Positions 22,141 through 33,916 of a DNA stretch of 64,000 nucleotides are shown in pieces. A model generated the notes under the pieces. The model saw nothing but the letters and a program-made list of their open reading frames with translations. It made no database searches and had not been told where the DNA came from. Origin of the DNA: Nephrocerus scutellatus (taxonomy: Eukaryota > Arthropoda > Insecta > Diptera > Pipunculidae). The first letter of the stretch is position 1; every line of letters starts with the position of its first letter. A program made the position numbers and the translations under genes. The stretch is taken from the NCBI GenBank assembly GCA_947095585.1, contig OX352761.1, positions 129,920,277 to 129,984,276 of the forward strand. Reading direction: 5' to 3'.

Positions 22141-22817
22141 CAAGTTAAATAAAAGTTTAAAAAAACAAATTTTTTATTACATTTACTTGTTTAACTCTAG
22201 TATTTTATTTCAAATTTAAGAAATTACAATTTCAAAGAACAACTCATATTTTTAAATACGACTAATATTCTAAAATTATATTAAGCAACTTCTATGCTGA
22301 ATATTAAGTCCAACCAGTCCCTTTTTAAAGTGAGTGAAGTGATAAATGTGATAATTGCAATTAAAATGTGATAAAGGTTATCAAAATATGTATAAATTAA
22401 AAAACAATACATGGGTAAGGTTACAATTTACACTAAAACTTTTTGGCTGAATAAACATACTCCTCATGCACTCATGTCTGTGGACAAGCAATTGGAAAAG
22501 TACAAAAAAAAATAAACCATTGAATCAAATCATAAACAAATTTTAAAAGCTCATTTGTACGTCTCATATATGTGTAATAACTGCATGCCTACTGGACAAA
22601 AAGATCCTTAGCAGCAAATGGAATTTGGATTTCATTTGGAAAACATGGTTGTTGTTATCACAACAAATGAAGCATTTATTTCATTAAATTAAAATTTTTG
22701 TAAATCCTATTTTGTTGATTTATTTTAAACTTCACGTTTTTACAGGGGTAGTAACCAAAGCGTTCTAGTAATGACACTAAACATAAGTAGAAGCTTCAGT
22801 CGGGAATCAATTACATG

Positions 22818-22895
22818 ATTTTTTTTTTTTTTATTTTTATTATTATTATTTTTATTATTATTATTTTTATTATCATTATTTTATTTTTATTATTA
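22818..22895. repeat. (TTA)n microsatellite
   Basis: An interrupted run of TTATTATTATTTTTATTATT type after a 13-T tract. It produces a long hydrophobic frame that is an artefact. Confidence 0.85.
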
Positions 22896-23162
22896 TCTTT
22901 GATAAATTTCTTATTCCTTTTAAATGTTTGGGTTTACTTCTTCCTTATTTGCTTCTTATGTTTGTTTAAGCCAATCACGTTAAAATGTCAAAAAATGGGA
23001 TTATTTAAGAAGTACAATATCGAAAAGTATTAGTAATATAATTATTAAATGTTTTGTGATCTATATCTACTATATTATCATATGAACATCCTGAATATGT
23101 ATGTTGTTCATTATTTGTTAAAAATGTTGAAATTAAAAATGTTAATGCACATTTTAAGCATT

Positions 23163-26100
23163 TTAATCATCCATACTCTCATTTCTGTCTGGAGATATGT
23201 TGCCGTTTTTGGGCGAAACTGATCTCGAACGTGACTTATTATTTTCAGAGCCAGAACGATCCCTGAAATTGTAAAAAAAGATAGTAATTAGCAATAATCG
23301 CAGTGAGTTGAATTTTGGTTGGTGGAGTTATACACACTTTCTTACCTTGATCGTGAATCTTCGCGTGACTTTGAACGTGATCTGGAACGTGACTCACGTT
23401 TCGAGTGTGAACGTGACCGGGATCGGGAATCGCGTTTGGCCGAACGTGAACGGGAGCGAGACTTTGACTTTGACTTAGAAACATCACGAGATTTGCTAAA
23501 CACAATTTATATTAAAAAAAATGAAAGTGGATATTTTTTGTAAACTCACTTTGAACGTGAACGGGATCGTGATTTAGCTGGTGACTTTGACTTTGAACGG
23601 GCTCCACGGGACTTGGAGCGACTGCGAGACTTTGAACGTGATCTCGATGAGTGACGAGACCTAGAACGCGAACGTCTACGTGAACGAGACCTTGATCGTG
23701 AGCTGGAGGAACGTGATCGACGACCACCACCTCCACCACCGCTACGACCACCACGACGATCCTCAACCAAGCGAACACGACGCCCATTCAATTCAGTATC
23801 ATCCAATTTTTCTATAGCCGTCTTCATGTCAGACAACGAAGCAAATTCAACAACACTGTATTAAAAATGAAATAAAATGCAAAATAAAGTTAAATTATAG
23901 AGTGACAAAGTCAATAATGCTTACCCTTCATTGCGACGCTGCTTGTGCGCATCGGCGTAGGTTACTTCACCAGCTTGACGCATATAATCTTTAAGATCCT
24001 ATTTTTTTGTATAAAACAAAACAAAATGAAATACAAAAAAAGTACGTTAGCTAAATATTTCTTTAAAACGTGATAAGAAGCTATCTAAACCAAAACTAAA
24101 TTTGAAAATAAATAAAAAAAAATAAAATGTTTTTATGCTTCTCCTTTGGAAAACGATAGTACCGCTGCTACGCTGGTACGAGTGTGAAAAAAACGGTGTC
24201 ACCACATGCCCTTAGACGGATTGTGTGCACCAGTATCCAATTTTATTGAAAAGTACCCTTTCTCCCACACATACTGTTATCCTCTGCCTATGCTGGAGGT
24301 TTCGTACGCAATGACCCTAGCTGACTGACCCTCACTGTGTTGTTTTCCCTCGCTTAATTGTTTGACGTGACCAGACGAACCTCTCTTCAATAGTGGAATA
24401 GTAGAAAATATTGCAAAGTAGAGAGAGCAGCACATGCATGATCCGTCTTCGCACCGGTACCAGCAGAAACAGCGAAATTATTTTCCAAATTCAAAGTTAA
24501 CTAAAAACTAAAAATTAATAATTACTTAAGTTATTTTATGATTTTGTGGCGTATGTTTTTGATATATATATTTTTTTTGATATAAAAATGGTTTGGTTTT
24601 AAGAGAATTTGTTTTCTTACTTAGGTTTCTTCATATCACTCTCAATTCAATTTCTGTTCTCTAGCCATTAACCCCTTTTGTATAAATGCTCATTTTTCGG
24701 TAGATAGCCGGCGCCTGGCCATTGGTTGTGATTGATGGCCCAAGTTTACACATACATTTATACTTAGTAGAACGAACCTCAGAGGATGAAAGCAAAAACT
24801 TCTGAGCTGTGGCGAAAATCACCAATACAGTTGCATGTACGCAAGTCATCTCATAAACCGGGCGAGGAGCCATGGGCACAAACCAACGTGCAAAAGATTT
24901 TTTAAATGTGATTTTGATTGAGCGGTAATTAAGTAAGCAAACAAATGAACCAGCTACCATCTTCATCGGCATCGAGATTGTCCCAAAAGTACATATCAAG
25001 CGCATCGTCATATGTTTGCTGTAGTAGTGGCATTTCTAGGCTAAGAGTAGTAATTCATTTAAGTTCTATTACTGTTACTCTTTCTTTTTTCTTTTGTTTG
25101 CAACTAGTAGCTTGGCACGGTTACATCTGGTCCAGCATTAAGAGATTACATTGGTAGCGCCAGCACCCTCTGCTAATGGTAGGTAAAACGGTTGTACTAT
25201 TCATTATCCCTTTTTACTGATGATACCCTTGAAGCCACACAGAGGGAGAAGCGTAAGTGTCAGAAACAACGACGAAGAAAAGAGCGTTTTCCAGCTTCTT
25301 TGTGTCTGTCCAATATATACATCACCACGACCATTCACACAATTCGGTTTGGACTTTGGAATCAGAACGAAACTGTGACTGGAAAAAAGAGAAAAAATGT
25401 GTCCACGAGAACGCATGTGGCCAACTGGCTACTGGGAAACGATCAACAAGGCTGTGCTGGGCAGGGCTGAGCAGGACTGTTTACAGAATGATCAAGTAAC
25501 CATCATCGTCATCTTCACTGGCACCAGTACCACCAGAATCAGGCAAGATAGTGCAAGCAGTCAATCATTCGGTCGGTCGGTCGGCCGGCCGGTAGTCTCT
25601 CGGGCTGGCTGGTACGCTGGCGGTCTCGGTAACACGATAGAGAGCGTCATCATACCTCCACACAACACACGTTAGGCATCTTGTCCACCACCAAGCTAGA
25701 GATTGACACTTAAGCACGGAGACGGAAGAGGCAGGCACACGAAGAGGACGCACAATCGAGTTTGGACCCTTTAAATACTAAATTTGTTTGTTTTCTAAAA
25801 TTAATTATACTATTTTTTTGGTATACCACAAAGAGAAAATAAATTAACGTTGTCGTCAGTGTCGCCGATTTCTTTTAATAGTTGCTTCTTTCTTGCTCAT
25901 TCAAAAGTACTTCAAAACAGTCATCGGAAAATCGTTAGTAATCGGATTATCTGTTCTCGCAGTCTCTTCTATTTATTTTCTTGGTACTTAACAAATACTG
26001 TGAAGCCATATTTAGCTCTGGAAGATGATATACACGCAAATATATTTGTGTACAGTTGAAGCATCTCAAGCAAACCGTCATCTCTTATTGACATACCACC

Positions 26101-29100
26101 TGGCCTCGGAGGACGAATAATTGAATCAATGAAAAGAACTTCTGATGAGAATTTAGTATACGAAGCAACGTTATGTATGGTACACCAGACCAGACTGTTC
26201 TTCTTTTTCGCGCGTGATGGCAATTGAATATCATAGACTGTTTATGGATGATCTACAAAGCGCATGCAACACGGTCATCATCTGTAACAAATGTTTTTGT
26301 ATTTGAATTCAGCTGGACCCATCGGCACAAACTCTAGACGTTAAATTTGAGAAAAGTAGGAATGATGTCACACGTTGCCCTTTTGTGAAGAGTGCCTCCT
26401 CTCCTCTCTTGTACATCACAACATTGACCCAACGAGTTTTAATTGGCGGTGGCATTTCTTTGAAAAAATAATTTAAGTGATGTCACCGGTAAATTATTTT
26501 TATAGTGTTCAAAGTTTTATGTTGTTGTTTTTTTTTACTGTGTATAACTTAAAAATATAAATTCCATACATATACACTACATAATATACAATGGCAATAT
26601 TAAAGGCTTTTAAAATATTTGTTGAGGGAGAAAGAAATTAATAGGTGCGAGAAGGAAATATGAGTTTTCGAAAAAATAATTATTATATTTAGTCATTTAA
26701 AAATAAAAGGATAAATATGTGCGAAATGAAAGCTTACTACATAAGTCGATGTTTTCAGATTATCTCCGAGAAGGAAGTTACTTCTGTAAAATGTTTTTTG
26801 ATCACTCAAATTTTTTTTGGATTTTTGGCAAATCTTTTTTTTAACACTGGCGGCAGTGTTTTTATACAAAAAAAAAATAAATAAAATAAAAACAAAAAAA
26901 AACCGAAATGGAAAATCTTTATCAAAAGTCTGAATTGGAAGTTGCTCCTCCAGAGGACTTGACCAAACTACGAAACCCCACAGAAAAATAGATTTTCCCC
27001 TTTTGGCAAACTTCATTTGAATAGAACTCTTCCGGTCATCCTTGGTGGAATGTTTGGCGTTGATTTTAGTGGAATTTACATGATTTTAGTGGAATTGACA
27101 TGATTTTAGTGGAATTGACATGATTTTAGTGGAATTGACATGATTTTAGTGTCAGTATTAGAAGCTGATAAGCCTATCGGCTCGACAGTTGTGTGCGTGC
27201 CTTTTTTTTGTTTTTTGGACCTGGTACTACAAACGAATCCGGTGACTGCCTAGTTGTTCGCCTTCAATAAAGACATCAACTAGAGTTCCTGAAGAACCAA
27301 ATTGTACAATATAAGATTCAAGAACTTTGAAGGCTCATTTATGTTATTATTTGTAACATTTTCTTGGTCAAGGTTTTTTGTAGTTTTCCCTGACTGGTCA
27401 AGGTTTTGTGTAGTTTTCCCTGACTATGATCCATTGATGAAAGCAAAACATTTGCACTCGCGTCGTTTTAGTTTCGTGATCGTTTTCCGTATTGCTTTTT
27501 TCAACGAATCAGAAAAACTATGAGAGAATAAATTAAAACCGGCTACAAACGTGAGGAATGTGATATATTGTAAATAGCATTCCTTCCATTTTATAATTTT
27601 AATAAAGGGGTAGCCCACCTTATTGCCGTGGCGCAAGTCATTTAGGGAGTTCTCCCATAGCAATAAGTTTATATATACAGTGTGACCTCAATAAAAGCAA
27701 CCATCGATCGCGCAACTCCTTGGCCCACCACACACGAGTCTGATTCTACTGGGAGGAAGACCAGCTTTATTCCACACTTCAAGCACACATGGGATGAAAT
27801 ATGCTGGGGAAAGAATGTGCATAAGAGCCATTTTTCATGGTATATTTATGAAATTGTATGAAAGTGTCTGTGTGTATGTGTTTTCATCATCGTTATTCTA
27901 GTTCGGCATAGGGGGAAGTTTTTTTTCCGTTTCCGCGGTCTCCGTTTCCTTCATTACACATAGTTTTGAGGTACGCAATTTGTCGTCTACATAAGACAAA
28001 AGCGATCCGATTCAGATTTTGTACTAGAATCTCTCATTACACTAATGTTATTTTTTTTTCATAAAAACTCTACCCCAGAGTGCGCTCGACCGCAGAATTT
28101 TTTAAAAGGGAAATCGAATACGAAAGGCGAAAATCTATTGTTTACATTTTTTTGTTGCATGCGTTGTTGTTGTGCTAGTATAATGAGGGGTAAATCCCCC
28201 AAAATATACAGATCTGTTTTAGCTCTACGGTAGAGTCGTTTTGAAGGGGAAACGAACAACTTGACAGCCAAAAAAGAAATCTGAGGCAGAGTTTTACGGA
28301 AAAAAAAAACAAAAACCGACAAGAAAAAACATCACACCACATTAAAATTGTATGCTACACACCTCGTACGTATAGGAACTGACATCTCACGTTCGGGTGA
28401 GTTTTTTTTTGCACATTTGCGACCAAACTTCGTACTTTGTTTGTATATTGCTGCGTTGCTTTGGCTAATCCAGCTTGGCTTACAACAAAATCGCATAAGC
28501 ATAAAGCCGAAAATAAATCCAAAAAGTTTTTAGGATGTATAACTAAAGCCATTTTTTAGTTATAGCGCTCACCGTAAGGCGGTGTTTTGTTTAATACACA
28601 TAACAATTAAAATGCATCGAACATTTAAAGCCAAAAGCTGTTGCTTTTGTAAAGCCAAGCTGGATTAGCCAAAGCAACGCAGCATATGATGCGTGAGTTT
28701 GGTATTGCAAGCGCATTTATACCTATTTCGATTTGATCAAACCATACCCGAAATCAAATCCACGGGTAACATCAAAGTAACAAAGTTTTCGTGGTGAATG
28801 ATTTGCAAATAGAACGGCAAACCAAAACCAATCAAAACGTCAAAAACAAACTGAGAAGTCTGCTTGCTCTCTCTTCGCCAGTGTCGGTTACAAAACTTTT
28901 CAAACCGTACCCCAGGTACAGTTCGCAAATAGAGGGCCATCCAAAAGCGACGAGAGAGAAATCTTAACTCTATCCAGCAAATCGAAAGAGTTAACATTTT
29001 GTCTGTAGTCGATAGTGTTCGGGCTGCATTGTTGTTTGTTACTTAAAGTTATTATGGCTATTGTGAAAAGTTTCTAAACTTTATATAAATTAAAAAAATG

Positions 29101-31532
29101 AAATTTTGGATAAATTACATCTATCAGCTACATCGCTTTCCGAAACAATTAATGTGACCAAGTTAATCATAAGAAGAATCAAGAGAGACGATGCGCTAAA
29201 AAAGTGCGTTTCAAATACCGAATCTGAATCGGGAAAGTGTGTGACTTTGAAATTTAATTTAAGACATGACGTATGTCTTCTGGCTAATGCATAGGACAAG
29301 GTACAGCATACGGAAATACGAAACTGCTGGTACCCTTTGATGTCTCCAAGCATTAATTGCGACGAAGACGATGTGCTCCCTTTGAGTGTTATAAATACAA
29401 CCGCGAAATCTTGGCATCAATTCATGAATTGTTTGAAGACTGACTGCACTTTTTCGAAGCCAAAAACACCGAAAGTGATGACGAAAATGCAGTTGGGGTT
29501 CCCCACGGCTAAAAGTTAAGGCAGAAGCTGCAATTCAGGCACTCGACATTTGCCTACAATATGCTAAGAAAAATTCAGCTCATCTGGATAACATTTTAAC
29601 ACTGCAAAATTTAAGTTTTTTTAAATGTTTTGCCTTAAAATTTGTGTCTATTTAACTTTTTGGTCCTCATTTAAAAATTTTTGACTCGGTAATTGCAACA
29701 ACCTCTATTAACGCAACTGCCCTATTTTCCATTAGTTTTTTTTATTGAGGTCGCACTGTATATAAAAAATGCAAGGGCTACTATTTTTTTCCGCTACATT
29801 TTATGATTTGAACTTTGTTTTCCAATTTATACTCTAAATACTTATACTTTATTACTGGCGTGATATTGCCTGTGATCTTAACCTTATGCCTGGATCAATT
29901 ACAGAATATTCTTTAAATTCCACCAACTTCCTTCTAACTTCCTTTTGGAAAATTATTGTATTTATGTTAAAGTAGTTAGTAGTAAGACAGACATTTATAT
30001 ATCATGCAATTATGGATTTCTTATAATTATTAGTAGAGCGAAATTTAACTTGCTAAAAATTTAATTATCCGTCATAAACAGGGAAAATTTAGGGATAGTC
30101 AGCAACAACATCAGTCTGGACCCAGCACATAGTTGTTTGTTTCCTTACTAGTAAAGAAAACAACCCCCCTAAGAATTCTTCTATCGCATTTTACCTACGG
30201 TCAGTCCTAAACGTAATTAATCAATAAAGATTTCTGCCTTGACTGTGTTGCTACAAATACTTAATAAACGTACAATATTTATTGAAAACAGATAATTAAA
30301 TTTATAAAAGGCACAACTGAATAATTAGAAGTCATTGCAATTAATACTAACTACTAAACCAAACCTTAGCATTGTATATCTAGAGTTAACCACTTAGGAA
30401 ATATAATTAAATAAATAATATTTTAAATGTACATACCTGCCAGCTAACTCGGCTAGACAAATTCTCAACAATTAAACGATATTCGGTGCGTAACGGCGGC
30501 CCATAACGAGAGGATGATCTGGAATTTTTGGATCTGGTGAATAATTTAATAAACTTAAATTAGTAGTGACACTGTGCTGTACATAATTAGACATGATTTT
30601 TTTTACGAAACGTCATATATTCATCATTGTTTTTCATATTCAGTTCTTTCATACTTCGACGAATTATTGTTTCCATAAAATATGCATGTCTACACAGATT
30701 CAGTGTCGTTTAGGATAAATAATATATCAAAGTATAAAGCAGTAGTATTTGCGTTTTATGTGTTTGTTAATTAAATATAAGAAAAATTATAAATTCCTTC
30801 TAAAAATGAATAATAAACACAAATAATAATGCAATATACTTCTCAGCATTTTTACAACTAAATCCAAGCACCAGACAAACGATTTCTGTCATATCACATA
30901 TTCCTTTCCCTACTAATTAATTCGCTATGCACGATATTACTATTTATCTTATTTAACTTAAATAATACAAAATATATTTGTTTTGTACTTGTCTGTTGAT
31001 AACACACACAAACTATAATAACAGCCCCAATATTATCAATAATTTCCTTTTTTATGTACATACTTGTCATTATTGTAGCGACCTCCTCCTCCGCCACCAC
31101 CTCCACCGCCACCACCACCACGACGATTGTTGTATCGATCATCATATCTATCTCTATGGCTACCACGAGCAGTTCCCCTAGCAGGTTCAACTACAACTCT
31201 GCTGGCGAAACAAAAAAAATAAAATTCAATAAAGATTTTCTGTTGGTCAACAAGTAAATAAAAAATGTTCACCTTTCACCAAGAAGCTCTTTCCCGTTTA
31301 ATTCGTAGACTGCGTCATCAGCATCTCGATAATCTTCAAATTCCTAAAAAAAGCAGAGAAAATCATGGATGTGCATATAACTCGTTATATTGATTTTTCA
31401 ACTAACCACAAAGCCGTAGCCATTTTTTATTAAAATGTCGCGTGTGCGACCGTAGCCCTTGAAGAACCGCTCCAAATCGCGTTCGCGAACCCCATATGGT
31501 AAACCACCTACATAAACCCGCGATCCAACCAT
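23163..31532 (-). CDS. B52: SR splicing factor B52/SRp55 (SRSF4/5/6 class), 8 exons
   Basis: Coding exons, in order of translation, are 31532-31407, 31343-31273, 31198-31064, 30533-30437, 23998-23925, 23855-23550, 23495-23346 and 23262-23163. Phases agree and the protein is 352 aa. RRM1 (residues 1-70) starts [20 protein letters not shown] and has RNP1-like NGYGFVEF. A linker with a 13-glycine run follows. The second RRM (about 125-195) holds SWQDLKDYMR, the hallmark heptapeptide of SR-protein pseudo-RRMs. Residues 205 onwards are the RS domain, ending [11 protein letters not shown]52 binds RNA and directs splice-site choice in the nucleus. Intron 4 is 6.4 kb and repeat-rich, while the others are small or moderate. 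SR genes often autoregulate through stop-containing exons in such introns. Confidence 0.97.
24958..25040 (-). other. Candidate alternative (poison) exon in B52 intron 4
   Basis: On the minus strand a TTACTACTCTTAG acceptor (after 25041) is followed by 83 nt and a G|GTAGCT donor at 24957. Spliced after exon 4 (phase 0), it would read [10 protein letters not shown] and stop. In another frame the same bases read [20 protein letters not shown] followed by DADEDG, which looks like coding sequence. SR-protein genes commonly carry such stop-containing exons. The exon here is a prediction from splice signals only. Confidence 0.25.
26928..27024. repeat. Dispersed repeat shared with 41262-41347
   Basis: CTGAATTGGAAGTTGCTCC, then CCAAACTAC.AA..CCACAGA and CTCCATTTGAAT-type blocks occur in the same order at both loci, in the same orientation. 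Both lie in introns of minus-strand genes. Confidence 0.6.
27061..27150. repeat. 20-bp minisatellite, 4.5 units
   Basis: Four and a half tandem copies of TGATTTTAGTGGAATTGACA with a single substitution in the first unit. Near-identity implies recent expansion. Confidence 0.92.
27365..27424. repeat. 30-bp tandem duplication
   Basis: Two adjacent 30-bp units beginning TGGTCAAGGTTTT and ending TAGTTTTCCCTGAC, differing at one position. Confidence 0.85.
27678..29758 (+). mobile_element. pogo/Tigger-like DNA transposon, defective, in B52 intron
   Basis: The left end CAGTGTGACCTCAATAAAA and the right end, read in reverse, CAGTGCGACCTCAATAAAA form terminal inverted repeats flanked by TA on both sides. 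The CAGT.nGACCTC.ATAA form is typical of pogo/Tigger ends. Near the right end, frames resemble the transposase: an N-terminal helix-turn-helix-like segment (about 29098-29270), an acidic segment [11 protein letters not shown] at about 29350, and a C-terminal [17 protein letters not shown] at about 29520-29570. The catalytic DDE region is missing or scrambled and stops are present. The element is about 2.08 kb and carries a perfect hairpin at 28451-28682. Confidence 0.72.
28451..28682. repeat. Perfect 31-bp inverted repeat with 170-bp loop
   Basis: The arm 28451-28481 (starting CTGCGTTGCTTTGGCTAATC) and the arm 28652-28682 are exact reverse complements. Weaker pairing continues on both sides. 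It lies inside the defective pogo/Tigger-like element and may be a younger nested foldback insertion. Confidence 0.85.
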
Positions 31533-32763
31533 ATTATTTATACGTCTGATTTGTTATATAAAAACTGAAATAATTACACGTAAAAAACCATTTTATTAAC
31601 TTAAATATTTCAATAAAGCCATCAGAGAAAAAATTAGCAAAATGGCGTCTCACTAGAACCATATAAATATATATATATATATATATGCAGCCATAGGAAC
31701 TACAATAAAACGATATTAAAGCTATTTTAATAACCGGATTGACTTACCTTATTCTAAAATTATTTAGAATGAAAGGTTTTAATGTCGACCGAAGTTATTT
31801 AATCACTTTCCAACACTTTACTTTGTAAATATTTTCGGAACTATAACACCACAAAAAACCACGTCAATCTCACATCAAGTACAAAACGGAAATGAGATAT
31901 GAGATTTCCATTTCAAGAAAAGCTACGTTCAGCGTGCGTATACAAACTAACTAGGACATGTTCAGAAAATGAAAAAAATGTTTAGTGATTTCGGATCTAC
32001 CAATGGTTCTGGACACCCTGAAATAATCATATTTTTTTCTGATGTTTTTCGCAAAATCAGTGAGCACCACGTTATAGCTTCTAAAACGTTGAATTTTTTA
32101 ATTTGCTTCTTTTAATATCTGATTCGCTTTATGCGTAAATTTAAGTAAACTTAACATATATAAGAATTAAATACGTACATTCTACTTATGAGTTATACAT
32201 ATTTTGGAAGTATTTGCAAATATGTACGAATCAAAATGCAGTATGCAGTTTTAGGTATTTAAAAAAAATTTGAAAATGATTCATTTTTTTAGTTTGAACC
32301 TAAAATATTTAAAAGTGAATCGTTGGAAAAAAATACTGGCGTAGATAAATATGAAAATAGGGTTTTACCTCGGACAACTTGTCCGCGACTACGTAAAAAA
32401 ATTGAGAAAAATACTGTAAATTTATTGTTTTGTAGTACAAATTTTAAGCCAATAGTTTTTCAATTTTCTTTTGTTTGAGTTTTTTTCTTAAATTTGATCT
32501 GGACACAAACAAATGCTTAAAGAATAAATATAAAAGTCATAAATGTATAAATAATAAGTAACAACAGGAAAATATTAAAAAAATCAAGTTCTAAAAACAT
32601 TTCAATTTATTTTATTTTTTCGCTTCAAGCGTAGACTGATCACTACAAAATCAATGAATTGTTGCAGACAAATGAAAACAAAATAAAAGTGTTCATTCGT
32701 ATTATTCATCTCTCTTTCAATTATAGAATGATGAGATTTACGGACGCCAGATTCATTGTGTGG
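31533..32763. other. B52 upstream region
   Basis: Probably holds the B52 5' untranslated region and promoter. TTACCTTATTCT at about 31744 would be a GGTAAG-type donor on the minus strand, so a non-coding first exon around 31750-31900 is likely. An AT dinucleotide run lies at about 31665-31686. Nothing else is recognised. Confidence 0.4.
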
Positions 32764-33000
32764 ATGGGTCTATATACACACCCTGTGAAAGTCATTCCAA
32801 TGAACATTTAGGCTACACATAACGAAGAATTTGTGTGGGTTTGTGTGTATGTGTGTATAAAAGATTCATGCTTGCGCCAAAAATCACTTTTAGTAGTTGC
32901 CTTTCGGTGGATTCTCGGTGGAATCAAGCTTTCCTTTTCCAACTCACTAAAAACCTACCTGTTTCGCTGGACATGACTTTAGTGTAGCCACGTTCATAGA
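32764..33000. mobile_element. MITE of the GAGCGTGGCTACA family, larger copy
   Basis: The right end, read in reverse, starts CTATGAACGTGGCTACACTA and continues GTCATGTCCAGCGA. The left end holds GAAAGTCATTCCAATGAAC. The interior GATTCCACCG and GCATGAA blocks match the copy at 19425-19620 on the opposite strand. Confidence 0.6.
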
Positions 33001-33458
33001 GATATAAATCTCTATCTGGCGTAGCATTGCTACAACGTTCTATTCCACTCTATTCCATTGCAATAGCATGAGTTGCATTTGTAGTAACGTCTATCGATTC
33101 GGACTTAAGATTTTAAAAATTACATTTAATATTCTATGTAAGCAACGAAATTTGTTTTAACAAAATTACAAATACAGTTTTACAAAAAAAATCACCAAAA
33201 GATCCTGTTCGTGCAATTCAAATGAATGTAGCAGCATAACAGATTAAAACTTTTTAATATGGGTTTTTATTTTAGTAATATTCTTATAACTAACATAAAA
33301 ATAAATCATTACTTAAAAGTAAATTACACGTTTGATTTCATACATAATACATTTATTTAAATTTCAGTCGAAATTACGACTAGTCTAGTACTCAATAATC
33401 CTGTTTATTCGAAATGTCGACAAATGTGACGCCATTCGAAAGTCGAAAAGCTTACATA

Positions 33459-33785
33459 GGGTCTGTTTATTCAACTCGAACGAGCATTGTACATCTAAAA
33501 TTTACAATATGTTTTTTATTCACCCAGGTTAATTTTACTTTGCTCTCTGTGTTTCATTTCAGGTTAAAAAATAGGACACCGTGTCGTGCTCGGTTCACAC
33601 CAAAAAACACAGAGTAAAATTACCCCGGTTGAATAAAAAAACACAGAGTACATTTTTGTCTGTTTTTTATTCAACCCGAGCGAGTAAAGATACTCAGTGT
33701 ACACACTGAATATTTTTACACCAAACATTTACTCGGTGTACACAGGATAAACTTACTGGTTCTGGTTGAATAAAAATATAGACCC
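33459..33785. mobile_element. 327-bp MITE with GGGTCT...ATTCAAC ends
   Basis: The left end GGGTCTGTTTATTCAACTCG and the right end, in reverse, GGGTCTATATTTTTATTCAA form inverted repeats. Internal inverted copies of TTTTTTATTCAACCCG and ACACAGAGTA also occur, so the element is built of repeated short modules. It ends 131 bp before the FERRY3 start codon. Confidence 0.65.
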
Positions 33786-33916
33786 ATAATCAAACCCCGG
33801 AACATCTTCGTTATTTTTGTCACCTGGCAATGCTTTATGCCATAAAGTTAATGTCAATTTGTTAAGTAGGTGTGAGTTTTGGTTTCTTTTGTTTTCTTGG
33901 GAAAAGATAAAAGAAA

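Larger units (their letters stand above)
24001..30436. other. B52 intron 4, 6.4 kb, repeat-rich
   Basis: This intron lies between the codons for SWQ and DLKDY in the second RRM. It contains a possible alternative exon, acidic coding-like minus-strand segments near 25.0 and 25.5 kb, two minisatellites, a repeat shared with 41262-41347, and a 2.1-kb pogo/Tigger-like transposon. Confidence 0.7.

Noticed and set aside
22815..23033. Hydrophobic 72-codon frame like a membrane protein
   Set aside because: It is the translation of an interrupted TTA microsatellite.
27061..27150. CRISPR-like repeat array
   Set aside because: Units are directly adjacent with no spacers, and this is a eukaryotic genome.
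30978..31257. Plus-strand His- and Thr-rich frames
   Set aside because: Antisense of the B52 glycine-rich exon.
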